From a virus: 39,640 nucleotides of DNA. Shown here piece by piece: positions 11,801 to 19,446 of the stretch. The notes under the pieces are model-generated. The model ran no database searches. It was not told where the DNA came from and saw only the letters and a program-made list of their open reading frames with translations. The stretch covers positions 1-39,640 of the IMG/VR virus record IMGVR_UViG_3300008459_000126; one strand, given 5' to 3'. The position numbers and the translations under genes are program-made. The stretch's first letter is position 1. Every line of letters begins with the position of its first letter.

Positions 11801-13209
11801 GAGCCTGCTGGAGGATAGTAAGTGAAGGTGTATGTCTCATAGCGTATGTCTTGGCGAACCTTCCACGGACTAGATAGATTGGTGATTTCTACAACGCTGT
11901 TTGTTGCGTTTAAGCGTGTGTCGGTGGTTATGACTTGTGCTGAGACTTTGTACTTGGGTGGTTCGGTCAGAAACAGTTCTATGTAGTAAGCCACGCCATT
12001 TAAGAGAACGAGGCTACCATCGGTGAAATAAGCTGGTATTTGTTCTGAGCTAGGGTCTGACGAGTCTTTACCTGTGATGAAGCCATTATCTACAGAGAGG
12101 GTGTCTACACCTGTAGATCTAAAAAGTGCTTCAGAGGCGGAGTCTAATGGAAAGCTCCAAGAGGTGTACTCTCCGTTAGCAGGGACGCTTGAGGAAATGG
12201 ATAAGACTCGTGTGCGTTGACCAGTAGATGAGTTTTCGTTGGGTTTGACCAAGAGGGAGTTGGGTTTTGTGATATTCGTGCGATAGACCCTCAAGGTCTT
12301 ATTCGAGGCGTATCCAAATAAGACATCTTCCCAAGTGCCGAGCCTCACTCGTCTCATGTCGTCTTGATAAAGACCACCGAGGCTTAGGATCATCTCGTCC
12401 TCGGAGACACCGAGGTTTCCATTTTCCTCCAACACCGATGAAATAGTACCTGTCTTGATATGGGCAGGTTTAATGACCGAGAGGACTTTCCTTAGGTTTT
12501 CTTGTAGGCGTACTACATTCGGAATAAGTCCTAAAGAGACCTCGTGTGTATGTGTGTTACCCTCTGCGTCTGTGTAAGGTTGCACCACACCATCTACGAT
12601 CAGGTGCGAGTGTAAATCATCACCCCATTTCAGCCCTATTGGATAAGTGGTCGAGCCAAGACCTTTAGATTGGGTGAATACGAAGTGTTGGTGGTTGTCC
12701 TCAATCGTTGTGATGCTTAATATACTCGATGTGAGGCGGACTATGTACCCCTCAAGCTCTAAACCTACCTTCTCTGAGTACACACTATCCAATGCTTGCT
12801 TTATGGACTCTAGGGTGCTACCTCTAAAAAGAGATTCTAAGGCTAAAATAAGTATCTTATGCAGTTCCTCGATAGTATCCGTCTCAGGTACAGAGTTGTT
12901 CGTAGGTGGAAAAATCGAGTAAAGCAAACGGGTGGACAAGAACTCTGCTCTAAGTTGGCTCAGTTCAGAGTCGTCTATGTTGTCCACCGAGTCCACGAGG
13001 ATCTCTGAGAGCAAGCTCGCTACACCCTCATAAAATATGCGGTGGTTAGATCCGTAGGACTCCGTGATATAGTTAGAAGCAGTGCTACGAGCTAGAGAGG
13101 ACACTATCCTTTCGGATAGGATATCCTCTAATAGTCGCCTAGAACTCGACTTGGTAGTCGCCCCAAGTGGGTCTTTTTGGAATCTTGGGTCATACGGATA
13201 AACGCTCAT
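5854..13209 (-). CDS. Giant tail-fibre/receptor-binding protein with repeats and two lectin-like domains (2,451 aa)
   Basis: Domain order: residues 1-160, a helical segment (RRLLEDILSERIV..., LLSEILVDSVDNIDDSEL) that may dock to the baseplate; about 160-1080, mixed beta regions; about 1086-1656, a tandem array of degenerate roughly 30-residue repeats of type L.DS(V/L/I)S..D.V...Y; about 1670-1820 and 1893-2066, two concanavalin/LamG-like folds, both with an (R/T)IEWW/H(M/Q)YL strand, a W(V/S)H(I/F)A strand and an FYIG...(K/N)GY(I/L)(T/S)N(L/F)R closing segment; then a C-terminal beta region. LamG-like domains commonly bind glycans, so adsorption to a host polysaccharide is the likely job. The start overlaps the previous gene's stop (ATGA at 13206-13209), showing translational coupling. 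It is by far the largest gene in the window. Confidence 0.8.
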   Translation of the reverse strand: MSVYPYDPRFQKDPLGATTKSSSRRLLEDILSERIVSSLARSTASNYITESYGSNHRIFYEGVASLLSEILVDSVDNIDDSELSQLRAEFLSTRLLYSIFPPTNNSVPETDTIEELHKILILALESLFRGSTLESIKQALDSVYSEKVGLELEGYIVRLTSSILSITTIEDNHQHFVFTQSKGLGSTTYPIGLKWGDDLHSHLIVDGVVQPYTDAEGNTHTHEVSLGLIPNVVRLQENLRKVLSVIKPAHIKTGTISSVLEENGNLGVSEDEMILSLGGLYQDDMRRVRLGTWEDVLFGYASNKTLRVYRTNITKPNSLLVKPNENSSTGQRTRVLSISSSVPANGEYTSWSFPLDSASEALFRSTGVDTLSVDNGFITGKDSSDPSSEQIPAYFTDGSLVLLNGVAYYIELFLTEPPKYKVSAQVITTDTRLNATNSVVEITNLSSPWKVRQDIRYETYTFTYYPPAGSANLWFSLPPLNVRFFYKGIALNPTNSFSISINGVAVPSSVLKFYSHYDNNFYLLNAGDYSAVLNPLDRVTITYPYDEDEVYRFTSLNDPRLVLNATRKVGQVTTTNGRKSSYLAPSAPPYYIRRKNYVLNKVVPISPYTTEYRDATYGIGSTSTTNTITQKINSSFVLNRVSPSSKVASVSAPATKVITTKDGVISFVQLGFKPDYILSIFDGGGTEYIGALSKGYLRVAGITTPTTLTISALSTSPLTDSGTWYEGSKYLEGQAPLKKTEHSVSGLTESSADEIMANPLGLAEPQVGGGFKDAVRSVIARSSSTSIGTRGEPAFYEDRPTSFAVGGYLSEVHTETQYLDEVLYGDYSLYLLGPISTTELTTLTTIPTYLFFHYSFLSTFGGNGYYFSIYRISSDGIKYYQTLYPLADSGAFECFEEHPAPPNGAPLAYRWKDDGSGSGFSLNYPNGSFPTYEADPNGYFNHIPNQTYYVEVYMEQNGGIDELYFFSSGTNAPYTLGSSWTTSSETYALDDPMDMGFGKTYTFQVTFATNPGEVTSWLQIADPAPSATKSSEEVGATIEIIADVLSPSEPLYGERVSFIPNGGLFTPLGLPYSLDPVPAILDSVSIAETRNIQEFLPTTADTLSLSYLLSPCSITETTQAINDSFTYTYRVALADSLSVNDGSTQATQLILEDSLLLLDEIDHKLGLNFSDTSVVVDTIQASLDISLTLEDSVFVATNTVSTTYGFSPSISVESVPLPSDTLTTNLTLSRGVQDSLSEILDSVVLNLSGYDFSDVVQPADDQVAVLYAYAPTAVQDTLGGILDDVLFKYSVLEGDSVSPILDSVLTQVSEYLLLDSVTISDDVTLNYAYTSQALLDAVLALQDEVTHRVSSFNLTDSLTNILDEVGVLETRSISLLDSLSLTDSVSTSYVYGNINITESVASILDSVSTSYLFSALTLSDSVSAQVDAVQAYIKSLHISDQVGVTDEGSARISSFGVTDDLSITDVVGITVPVISVSDSTSLSDVGQAHISSIKTLDTLSWGDTIETSLSLTSLLVEDLVVLNDTVLTTYALNGLDLVDTVGFSDSDVEITPIVYVSDSVSAPTDETDTVQLFEPLEKSDSVVFSDGVLTSYVLLPSSVSESVPDVEDSTDLSLSLTSTLNEGAVSVLDTGLARISSKFLSDTLDMTDDVSTTYEESLRLVDGSIAFAGTDTSYLVGADISAFDTGTNAFRIEWWMYLDSTGAGNNPVVFSRNLRGTSDRFRVKLLNKTGLQLSLSTGSALVTNSFGSVANDEWVHIAIVGRSSVVRAYVNGVQLGSSWSTTYNITNASTAAFYIGNETTPIADTAFKGYITNLRYLYQISGASDLTTRTGTFSIPTAPLPSVSLNVFRLVATDSSTAFTGTGTTLTNTSSVSWSSSVPTITDPMSSLSLNGVISFPYANGYLSRLSDSDFNLGSGDFTIEWHQYLTTTELATSYSHRAYIFDLDYTAAIKQISVYYDSALEKIVLFYRVNGSTSYTIGYQVNNIRDRWSHFALSRHNGTLYLYQNGYSLSATKIDDAFSLADFSTGSSGSFYIGTDKALTSNYFFNGYLSNFRLSVGIARHTTADAPFTPPTSVFTTDVYTKLLLTADSLSDLGTDTSGSSNTMTLSNVEWESFSKSYADKSLSVAVQTGSSVYGASQFFVYSSNDYYARQARGNNSYPTLVSSLPRYKELPTNALAYEGNYKGAYEPALSAGYSNTTPTQPDLVFKALATSTRNNVVEEYNSPSQPTEYKIFSRLNNDASPTPEFNIAFRYKNNTWGSYYNLFPSTGATNIRRNYLHTLRVNSDGTTTFTQDTTGQTALYPYSTTVRLYAYFKNLDNGLGASATPQSTVLLRTDPSLGSLTGQVASVPSEYSFTGGLIPKTLITNTNNVSQMSWQVVTGTKYRLYLDKATGVDLILAFRAYTYTAGATDYNTLYDANNPPNYKSFSNAVCQQNLYLQVLEDGSVLITQS
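8240..9950 (-). repeat. Degenerate L.DSV(S)..D repeat array inside the giant fibre gene
   Basis: Fibre residues about 1086-1656 are built from some 18-20 diverged units of roughly 28-32 residues, each with a core such as SILDSVSTSY, SLTDSVSTSYVYG, TLSDSVSAQVDAV or SVSDSTSLSD. Asp-Ser pairs recur at about 15-residue half-periods. The nucleotide repeats are diverged, so this is an old protein-level repeat, probably a fibrous beta shaft. ILDSV units often carry the ATTGGATA octamer (ATA-TTG-GAT-AGT). Confidence 0.7.
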
Positions 13210-16200
13210 CGTTCCTCCTCGTAAGTAAAGCTCAAGTCGCCCACTTGTAAATAAGAAAACTCGTTCACCACTATGTCCGACACCACACCTGTGGAGTCTC
13301 CAGTTGTGTAGTTGGCACTCAGAAGATGATTGCTAGGGTGATCGCCTATAGGCAAACACAACAAAACCTTATTTTGGCTCGCTGTTATGTTCACATACGC
13401 AGAGATAGTTGAGTCGTAAACACTCAACCCCTCCAAACCTATGAGCGATGCACTCGTGGTTATCCAATTTGATTTGAGTCCCCTCTGTGAGACGCTCAAG
13501 AGGGGTATCTCCGCTCCATCTAAAAACACACGAGCGGTCGCACCCCCTCCGACCCCCACCACATTGGATAAAGGGCTATCCAATAACCATAAGTTATGTG
13601 TTGGGTTGTTAAGTTGGGTGATGTTTCGGAGAGAACCCACTAAGATTTCTTCTCTTAGTACACTAGACCCTTGCTGTAGAGCGAGTTGTGTGAGAGGCAT
13701 GATGACATAGCTAACGCCTGTACTGCTATCTATCTCCCTAATGACATCTGAGACTCTCAGCGTCCCACCGAGTACTTGCCCTAAGATAAGATTGGATAAG
13801 TTGTTGCGTATGAGGGAGTCCGCTGTGGAGATGGGTGTACCCCGCTCTAAGACCACCACAGCTTTGATGTCCACAAATACTGGAGAAACCTCTTTAGCCA
13901 ATACATCCGCCCCTAAGTGCTTATTCGCATCTAGGTTTGATTGTAGATTGGATAAAACGAGGTTCGTCTTGTAGGTGATGGTGATATTCTCTATGTAACG
14001 ATAAGAGACTAGCACTATCTGCCCATCTGCTATACCGCCACTGACGCTCGTTCTGCGTATAGAAACCTGATCGACTTCTGAGATGATCTCATAATGGGGT
14101 TGGGAAACACTTGGGTCGAGAGGGCTATCGAACACAACACCCGATGTGTTCGTCACCACTATGCTGTTCACATCGACACCCAAATAGGCTAAACGGTCTC
14201 CGTAAAATCCTATGAGCGTATGAGACTCTTGGGAGACTTCTTTAAACTTATCCAAACCATCATTCGTCACCACCACATAATCGGAAGCTCTAGTTGACTG
14301 CCCAAGCCTCAAGGGGTCTTCAGCTTTAACAAACTCAAAACCCAAGAGTGTCCCATCTTCTTTCGCCACGGATAAGACTTCTCTTACAGGCTGTCTATCT
14401 AAGACGATATTTGCCGAGGTGCTAGACCTATAGTCACCTAGTATCACATCCCCAAACACATAAGAGGGCTGTACTATCGAACTATCCAATGTGATTGTAT
14501 TCCCATTAGATATGACCACATTGGATAAGTCGAAGAACTCATTTGTGGTGGCGTTACGGAGTCCAAGACCCAAGTCCTCTCTGTCGATCATTTCAAAGAT
14601 AGAGGGGGACGAGATGTCTGCCACTTTGAAGATGTAAGCCCCCTCGCTAATGAGGGGCAAGAACCTAGCACCGCGTTTGGTTTTGTAGGTGGGGGCGTAC
14701 ACATCGGTGACACTCGCTATGCTCTCACCCCTTACCCACACATCCACTTTGCCACCGATCCCATCATCTCTGACCATGTAGGGGCTGTCTGCGTCAATAA
14801 TGAGGACGGAGGATACACCTGCTGTCTCTCGTGCTACGCGATAGTATCCATTACGAGTGCCGACATCCACAGAAGATAAATAACCCAAAGCTCTTGCGGA
14901 CAGATCACTATTGCTCTCTGTGTCTTGTCCCCCAAAAGTTGGTGCGGTATTGGAAACCCTCAACCCTGCTGGAGCACCTTGTGTGATCTGACCGCTCGTT
15001 ACATTTCCGCTTGAACCCTCATTTATCGCCTCTATTTGTAAAGTAAGCTCATATCGTTTACGGATAGGGTTGTAGAGGCTCGATGCGTTCTCTGGACTAA
15101 AGCTATCCGTTTCAGTCGTCTTAAAGGAAACTCCACCGCCTGTCAGAACTGTCCCTAGAGGAACTGATATAGTGTAGGTGGGTTTAGCGGAAACATAAAA
15201 CACCACCTCTCCCCTCGCCTTTACGCCTATTCTGCGGGACAAGCCAAAGTTAGAGGCAAGTCGGTCAAAGGAAGAGTCTATGAGGTTCTGTGTCTGAGCA
15301 TCCGTTTGTAAAAACAAAGCGTCTTTCAGAGCGAGCTTGTAAGAACTCGCAGACACAGAAATGGAAGCACCTGTGTTTAAGGGGTCGTCTATCCGTAATA
15401 GGCTCAAAAAGCTCGTGGCTCGATAGGTGTAGTCCAACACAAAACGCACCCTAGATAGCTCAGACACCATAGGGTCTATCATCAAGTCTCGGATGGCAGA
15501 CCCAGCTTGAACGCTCGCATCCTCGTCCGCCGCGTAGATTGATTGGATAAGACTCGTTGTGATGTCGTTATCCGATACATTGGGGAGGCTCAGATTGGTG
15601 GATTGAACCTCTATGGGCTGTCCTGCCACTTCTATGCTGTAAGAGGACTCTATCTCAACATCGTCAGCCACTTTAACTGCTGTGACCACATAATAAATGG
15701 GAGTAGTCGCGGGTAAGGTCGAGAACTCACCTATCTGATAGGTCGGTGGTTGTGAGTTGGGGGTGGCTGTCCTAGAGTGCTTAAACTTAACTGTCTCATT
15801 AAGAGTTAGAGAAGAAACCACAGAGGTAACCCTCACCCTTATAGCACCCTCTGGAATCTCAATATCCCCCAAGCTAGTAGTAGATAAGGTTTGAGAACTA
15901 GAACTCTGCAACGCCTGCACCCCCACAAATAAAGGGTCGGCATCTTGTGGACTCAAATCCACACTCAAGTCACCAAGTGTTGTAGACTGCTCAACACGCA
16001 CACCGTAAGTCACTGGATCTAAAGGAACCGCGTTTACCAAAAAGTATCCATTAAGACCCCCACCACTTGCTGATGAGCCATACACATTGTAATAGCTCAC
16101 GGATGTGTCCGAGTGGTTAAAAGAAATCTCTACAGCGTTTTGGAGACGAGAAACTCTGATGTTCGTGGGTGGAGCAGGTGGAGATATCTGCTCGTTCTCT

Positions 16201-16508
16201 GGAGATACTATGTCTAGCCGTATGGACTTATTGGATAAACCCACACCTGAGGCTACTATCTCAAAAGAGTTCGTACCTTGAGTGATGTCTATACCACCAA
16301 CAGATGGGAATAACCAAGAGTTATCCAATATGCTTATATCTGAGTCTATACCGGTGGAAGTGTAGGTGGTTCCATTAAAAGTTATGACGATACTCGTGTA
16401 TCCCTCGATGTTACCCCTAATGGTCACTTCGTCTTTGAGAGTAGAGTAAACGACAGAGGGATTGGAAGTCTTAACCCCATCAGGTTTGATTATTTCAAAA
16501 AGGCTCAT
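13206..16508 (-). CDS. Baseplate wedge protein, gp6/J-like, with N-terminal Ig/FN3 domains (1,100 aa)
   Basis: Residues about 10-103 look Ig-like and about 112-180 are fibronectin-III-like (PPAPPTNIRVSRLQNAVEIS). The body carries the signature of Baseplate_J proteins around residues 500-545: EGSSGNVTSGQITQGAPAGL then VSNTAPTFGGQDTESNSDLS, the 'GN...G.I....P.G...V.N...f.gG.D.Es...lr.R' pattern. In myophages this protein links baseplate wedges and controls sheath contraction, so the tail is contractile. It is longer than P2 J (about 300 aa) and T4 gp6 (660 aa) because of added domains. ATGA overlaps at both ends show coupling with the gp25-like and fibre genes. Confidence 0.85.
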   Translation of the reverse strand: MSLFEIIKPDGVKTSNPSVVYSTLKDEVTIRGNIEGYTSIVITFNGTTYTSTGIDSDISILDNSWLFPSVGGIDITQGTNSFEIVASGVGLSNKSIRLDIVSPENEQISPPAPPTNIRVSRLQNAVEISFNHSDTSVSYYNVYGSSASGGGLNGYFLVNAVPLDPVTYGVRVEQSTTLGDLSVDLSPQDADPLFVGVQALQSSSSQTLSTTSLGDIEIPEGAIRVRVTSVVSSLTLNETVKFKHSRTATPNSQPPTYQIGEFSTLPATTPIYYVVTAVKVADDVEIESSYSIEVAGQPIEVQSTNLSLPNVSDNDITTSLIQSIYAADEDASVQAGSAIRDLMIDPMVSELSRVRFVLDYTYRATSFLSLLRIDDPLNTGASISVSASSYKLALKDALFLQTDAQTQNLIDSSFDRLASNFGLSRRIGVKARGEVVFYVSAKPTYTISVPLGTVLTGGGVSFKTTETDSFSPENASSLYNPIRKRYELTLQIEAINEGSSGNVTSGQITQGAPAGLRVSNTAPTFGGQDTESNSDLSARALGYLSSVDVGTRNGYYRVARETAGVSSVLIIDADSPYMVRDDGIGGKVDVWVRGESIASVTDVYAPTYKTKRGARFLPLISEGAYIFKVADISSPSIFEMIDREDLGLGLRNATTNEFFDLSNVVISNGNTITLDSSIVQPSYVFGDVILGDYRSSTSANIVLDRQPVREVLSVAKEDGTLLGFEFVKAEDPLRLGQSTRASDYVVVTNDGLDKFKEVSQESHTLIGFYGDRLAYLGVDVNSIVVTNTSGVVFDSPLDPSVSQPHYEIISEVDQVSIRRTSVSGGIADGQIVLVSYRYIENITITYKTNLVLSNLQSNLDANKHLGADVLAKEVSPVFVDIKAVVVLERGTPISTADSLIRNNLSNLILGQVLGGTLRVSDVIREIDSSTGVSYVIMPLTQLALQQGSSVLREEILVGSLRNITQLNNPTHNLWLLDSPLSNVVGVGGGATARVFLDGAEIPLLSVSQRGLKSNWITTSASLIGLEGLSVYDSTISAYVNITASQNKVLLCLPIGDHPSNHLLSANYTTGDSTGVVSDIVVNEFSYLQVGDLSFTYEEER

Positions 16509-17545
16509 CTTAGATCTCCATCAAGTGGAATACTGCCAGGTACAGCAAACACAATGTTTATGTTAACGGGCGAACCACTTGCCGCCCGAACGACGACCGT
16601 ACACAAGACAGATGTCTCATCTGACCCTATGCGTTCCACCGTCACGCTGTCTACGCTCAATAAGCGTTCCTCATTAGATACCCTCTGTAACTTCGCCTGC
16701 TCTCGCTGAAGACCCTGAAATCTATCCAATGCCTCTTTAACGCTCTGTCGGATCAGAGAAGGTAAAGCAGTGGTGGACTTCTTACCCACCAAACCTACAG
16801 CGTTCGACCCATACCACTCGTGATAAGGATTGCTCCCTTGTATGGTCAAAAGCGTCTTTGCTATGTTCTGATACAATAAGTCATAACCCTCTATTGTGGA
16901 TAAATCACCATCCATAGAGAACCTTATGTCGTTCTCCACCCCAGTGGCGTTGCACCTACGACATTCGCTCTTTGTGGTCGTATAGGTGACATCTAATAAG
17001 CCCTCCGGATCGAGAGGCTTATCGAAAGCTACTAAATAACCCCCAGTTGTGCTTTTCCGCAGTTTCCAAGAGGGCGTTAGGCGTAAAGGCTTTGCTCTGA
17101 CTTTGGATACCACAAAACCCAAGCTCTCCATCGCTGTCCCATAAAGACTAAAACCAACACCCCTTTGCTCATCCGTAAAACGAACCGATAAGTTATCCTC
17201 CAAAACAGAAATCTCACCGAACTTTCCATTAAGTAAAGTCACGAGTGCCGTAGTGCTGTAAATCTTAGGTGGGATAGACACCTGATATGTAGCACCACCC
17301 TCCAAGACAAGCGTAAGAGAGTTCTTATCCGTCTTTATCCGATAAGGACCTTTGAGAGGGCATTGGATAAATGCTTCCCTAAAGAGTCCCTCAGCGGGCA
17401 GTTCGACACCATCTCGTCTAAGAACAAGTAGGTTATCCCCCTCTATGGGACTAGAGGCAGATACAAACCGACCGCTGTCCAAAGAAACTCTTTCATATCG
17501 TATCAAATGCGGACACGCATATGCGATCTGTAAGTCTTTACTCAT
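16505..17545 (-). CDS. Baseplate wedge protein with gp25/W-like C-terminal domain (346 aa)
   Basis: The C-terminal ~125 residues (from about 222, GYDLLYQNIAKTLLTIQGSN, with later LIRQSVKEALDRFQ and an SVDSVTVERI strand) follow the layout of gp25/GpW baseplate proteins: a 'dl.qnI..lL.T..Ger' helix, a helix pair, then paired beta strands. The N-terminal ~200 residues are beta-rich and include a CRRC pair (residues near 195) that could hold zinc if other ligands exist. gp25-like subunits sit at the sheath-baseplate junction next to gp6/J, which fits the adjacent gene (ATGA overlap at 16505-16508). The gp25 assignment is by pattern, not search. Confidence 0.65.
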   Translation of the reverse strand: MSKDLQIAYACPHLIRYERVSLDSGRFVSASSPIEGDNLLVLRRDGVELPAEGLFREAFIQCPLKGPYRIKTDKNSLTLVLEGGATYQVSIPPKIYSTTALVTLLNGKFGEISVLEDNLSVRFTDEQRGVGFSLYGTAMESLGFVVSKVRAKPLRLTPSWKLRKSTTGGYLVAFDKPLDPEGLLDVTYTTTKSECRRCNATGVENDIRFSMDGDLSTIEGYDLLYQNIAKTLLTIQGSNPYHEWYGSNAVGLVGKKSTTALPSLIRQSVKEALDRFQGLQREQAKLQRVSNEERLLSVDSVTVERIGSDETSVLCTVVVRAASGSPVNINIVFAVPGSIPLDGDLR

Positions 17546-17555
17546 AATATGATGT

Positions 17556-17571
17556 CACTCCACGAAGAGTG
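17556..17571 (-). promoter_or_regulatory. Small hairpin over the ribosome-binding site of the gp25-like gene
   Basis: On the minus strand CACTC pairs with GAGTG around TTCGTG, and the GGAG at 17559-17562 that would serve the ATG at 17545 lies within the 3' side. It is only 5 bp, so weak alone, but it matches the recurrent pattern of start-proximal hairpins in this genome. Confidence 0.35.
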
Positions 17572-17613
17572 TGTTTTCTCTACATGGGTGTCATCATAAA
17601 TAGATAAGGGATT

Positions 17614-19221
17614 TTACCTTCTCTTCTCGATACTACTAATGAGGGCTAATCTCGCTTCCTCTACAATCTGTGTGGGAGCAATCGTGATAGCCCTAAGAGC
17701 CTTAATACACAAATCCCCATCCATCTCTGGCTCGAACTCCTCTAAAACATCCTCGTCCGAGATTTCAAGAATCATCCTCAAACGAATGAACTCTTTAAGA
17801 CAAGAAACCAAGAACCAACGGCTGTCCTTTAGGGTGATCTCAGGGAAAGCAACACCAGGGTGAACACCACCGAACACAAGTTTCTGCATCTGTGTGCTAA
17901 AGGTCTCTAAGTCCGCCTTAAAGAGCTTTTTGGGTATGTACTTCTCAATGAGCCCCCACAAGCGTGAGACCACCCTCTCAAAGTCATCCGCTAACCTTAG
18001 CGGTACTGCCACATCCCTTTGGAAAGATCTGTAGTTAACCAAGAAGGGGTTTCCAGATAACTTAATGGTGACGCTCTCCCCTTCACGAGTGCTAAAAGTG
18101 AAACCTGCCATCACAAGATACGCATAGAGAATCGCGTATGTGCCTGCCTTGATGCTTGAAAGAGCAGACCTCTTTATCCTATCCCTAGATTCTGCCGATA
18201 AGCAGTCGTCTATGAGCGTAGCAAGGATCTCCATCTGTGCTAGAGTAGTAATCTTTGTGGATAAAACCGCCTCAGGAGACAACCTCTTGATCTCTACAGT
18301 TTCGGATACAATATCCATTAAGTCCTTGTAGAAATCTGGATCGTTCTTTTGCATATCACGAACAAGCTCGGCCCAATCCTCTTGCTTCTCCGCCTCCTCC
18401 AAAATCTGTTGGTTGGTTTGTAGTTGAGCATCAGTAAGTGGAGTGTTGCCACTGTCCCTTGTGTAACCGTAAGGAATAAAGGCATCCTCAGCACTGAAGT
18501 TGTAAGCCTCACCACCCTCTGGAGCCTCAAAGTCCGTGGGCTTTGTAGAGACTGACTTTGAAGAGTGGTTCCCATTAGCGATATTAGAAACCACCAATGC
18601 CGAGGCTTGCTCAAAAACAGACTCGGGATTACTAAGGTTCAGACTCTGCACAAATGTGTAAAGTTTATTGCCCTTAAAGTACCTATCGAACACCGCAGAG
18701 GCTTGCTCCATCTCAAGCTGTGTTCGTGTTTCAGAGTCAGGTATCCTTTTATCCCCTCTGATGTAGTTCGTGGCGTTATAAGCTCTCTCGAAAATCCTGT
18801 TCCAAGAGGTTTCGAAATCCGTGCTGTGCTTGTTCCAAGCCTCCCTTAATGAAGCCCAAAGGACTTTACGAGGGTCTGAATCTGGAAGCGGATTCTTAAT
18901 GAGCTTACCGAACAAAGAGGACGCACCCAAAGCACGACTGAGTACCTTTATGTCCGATGTAGGTGGACACTCAAGAGTTGTCAAACCTAGCTTCTTTAAA
19001 GCACCCCACCACATCTGAACGAAATAACCCTGTAAAGAGTCTAAGGGTATCGTGCCATGATAACTCTTTTTTGAGTCTTTCCACTTCGTCGGCATCATGG
19101 CGAACTTGTCTACTCCAGCTTGCTTGCGTAACAGCCCTAAGATTTCTGAGGCTTGCTTGTTGGTCTCAGCTAGACCACTAAGCTCCAACATCATGCCCAC
19201 TCGTTGTAGTTGCTTATCCAT
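17614..19221 (-). CDS. Unknown 535-residue protein, first gene of the tail operon
   Basis: Start chosen at MDKQLQRVGMMLELSG (19221); the frame is open 31 codons further up, but that extension translates a poly-C/poly-A region (FFCLYPCSCKRN) and looks non-coding. The protein is mostly helical, with an acidic low-complexity linker near residues 220-270 (FEAPEGGEAYNFSAEDAF) and no membrane segment or signal peptide. I see no catalytic motif and do not recognise the family. As the promoter-proximal gene before the wedge genes it may be a virion, chaperone or tail-assembly protein. The ribosome-binding site is poor (only GGA about 10 bases upstream), so the exact start is uncertain. Confidence 0.65.
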   Translation of the reverse strand: MDKQLQRVGMMLELSGLAETNKQASEILGLLRKQAGVDKFAMMPTKWKDSKKSYHGTIPLDSLQGYFVQMWWGALKKLGLTTLECPPTSDIKVLSRALGASSLFGKLIKNPLPDSDPRKVLWASLREAWNKHSTDFETSWNRIFERAYNATNYIRGDKRIPDSETRTQLEMEQASAVFDRYFKGNKLYTFVQSLNLSNPESVFEQASALVVSNIANGNHSSKSVSTKPTDFEAPEGGEAYNFSAEDAFIPYGYTRDSGNTPLTDAQLQTNQQILEEAEKQEDWAELVRDMQKNDPDFYKDLMDIVSETVEIKRLSPEAVLSTKITTLAQMEILATLIDDCLSAESRDRIKRSALSSIKAGTYAILYAYLVMAGFTFSTREGESVTIKLSGNPFLVNYRSFQRDVAVPLRLADDFERVVSRLWGLIEKYIPKKLFKADLETFSTQMQKLVFGGVHPGVAFPEITLKDSRWFLVSCLKEFIRLRMILEISDEDVLEEFEPEMDGDLCIKALRAITIAPTQIVEEARLALISSIEKRR

Positions 19222-19446
19222 TATAAGTATCCATTTCTCAGATCGGTTTCGTTTGCAAGAGCAGGGGTATAAACAAAAAAAAATCTTTTTCGAGTCTCCC
19301 CCCCACACCCACACCTCTACGATCTTTTTTCTGGGGGGGTTGATTTTGAACTTGATTTTTATGTTCGATGTACCTACTATGTGTACTCCCGTGCCTGGTG
19401 ACTAACCCTTAAGGCACACCTAACCCTCTGTACGAGGAGACCCATA
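19222..19446. promoter_or_regulatory. Divergent intergenic region with homopolymer tracts
   Basis: This 225-bp gap separates the leftward tail operon from the rightward gene at 19447 and so should hold promoters for both. It contains an A9 run (about 19275), a C8 run (about 19301) and a G7 run (about 19334), which could pair with each other, and a TTGATTTTTATG-type AT stretch near 19350. No convincing -35/-10 pair can be fixed by eye. The GAGGAG at 19434-19439 is the ribosome-binding site of the plus-strand gene. Confidence 0.5.

Noticed and set aside
19270-19345. Intrinsic terminator from the C-run, G-run and T-run
   Set aside because: The C8 and G7 tracts could pair but are about 25 bases apart and lie between divergent starts where no transcript should end; the fold is uncertain.
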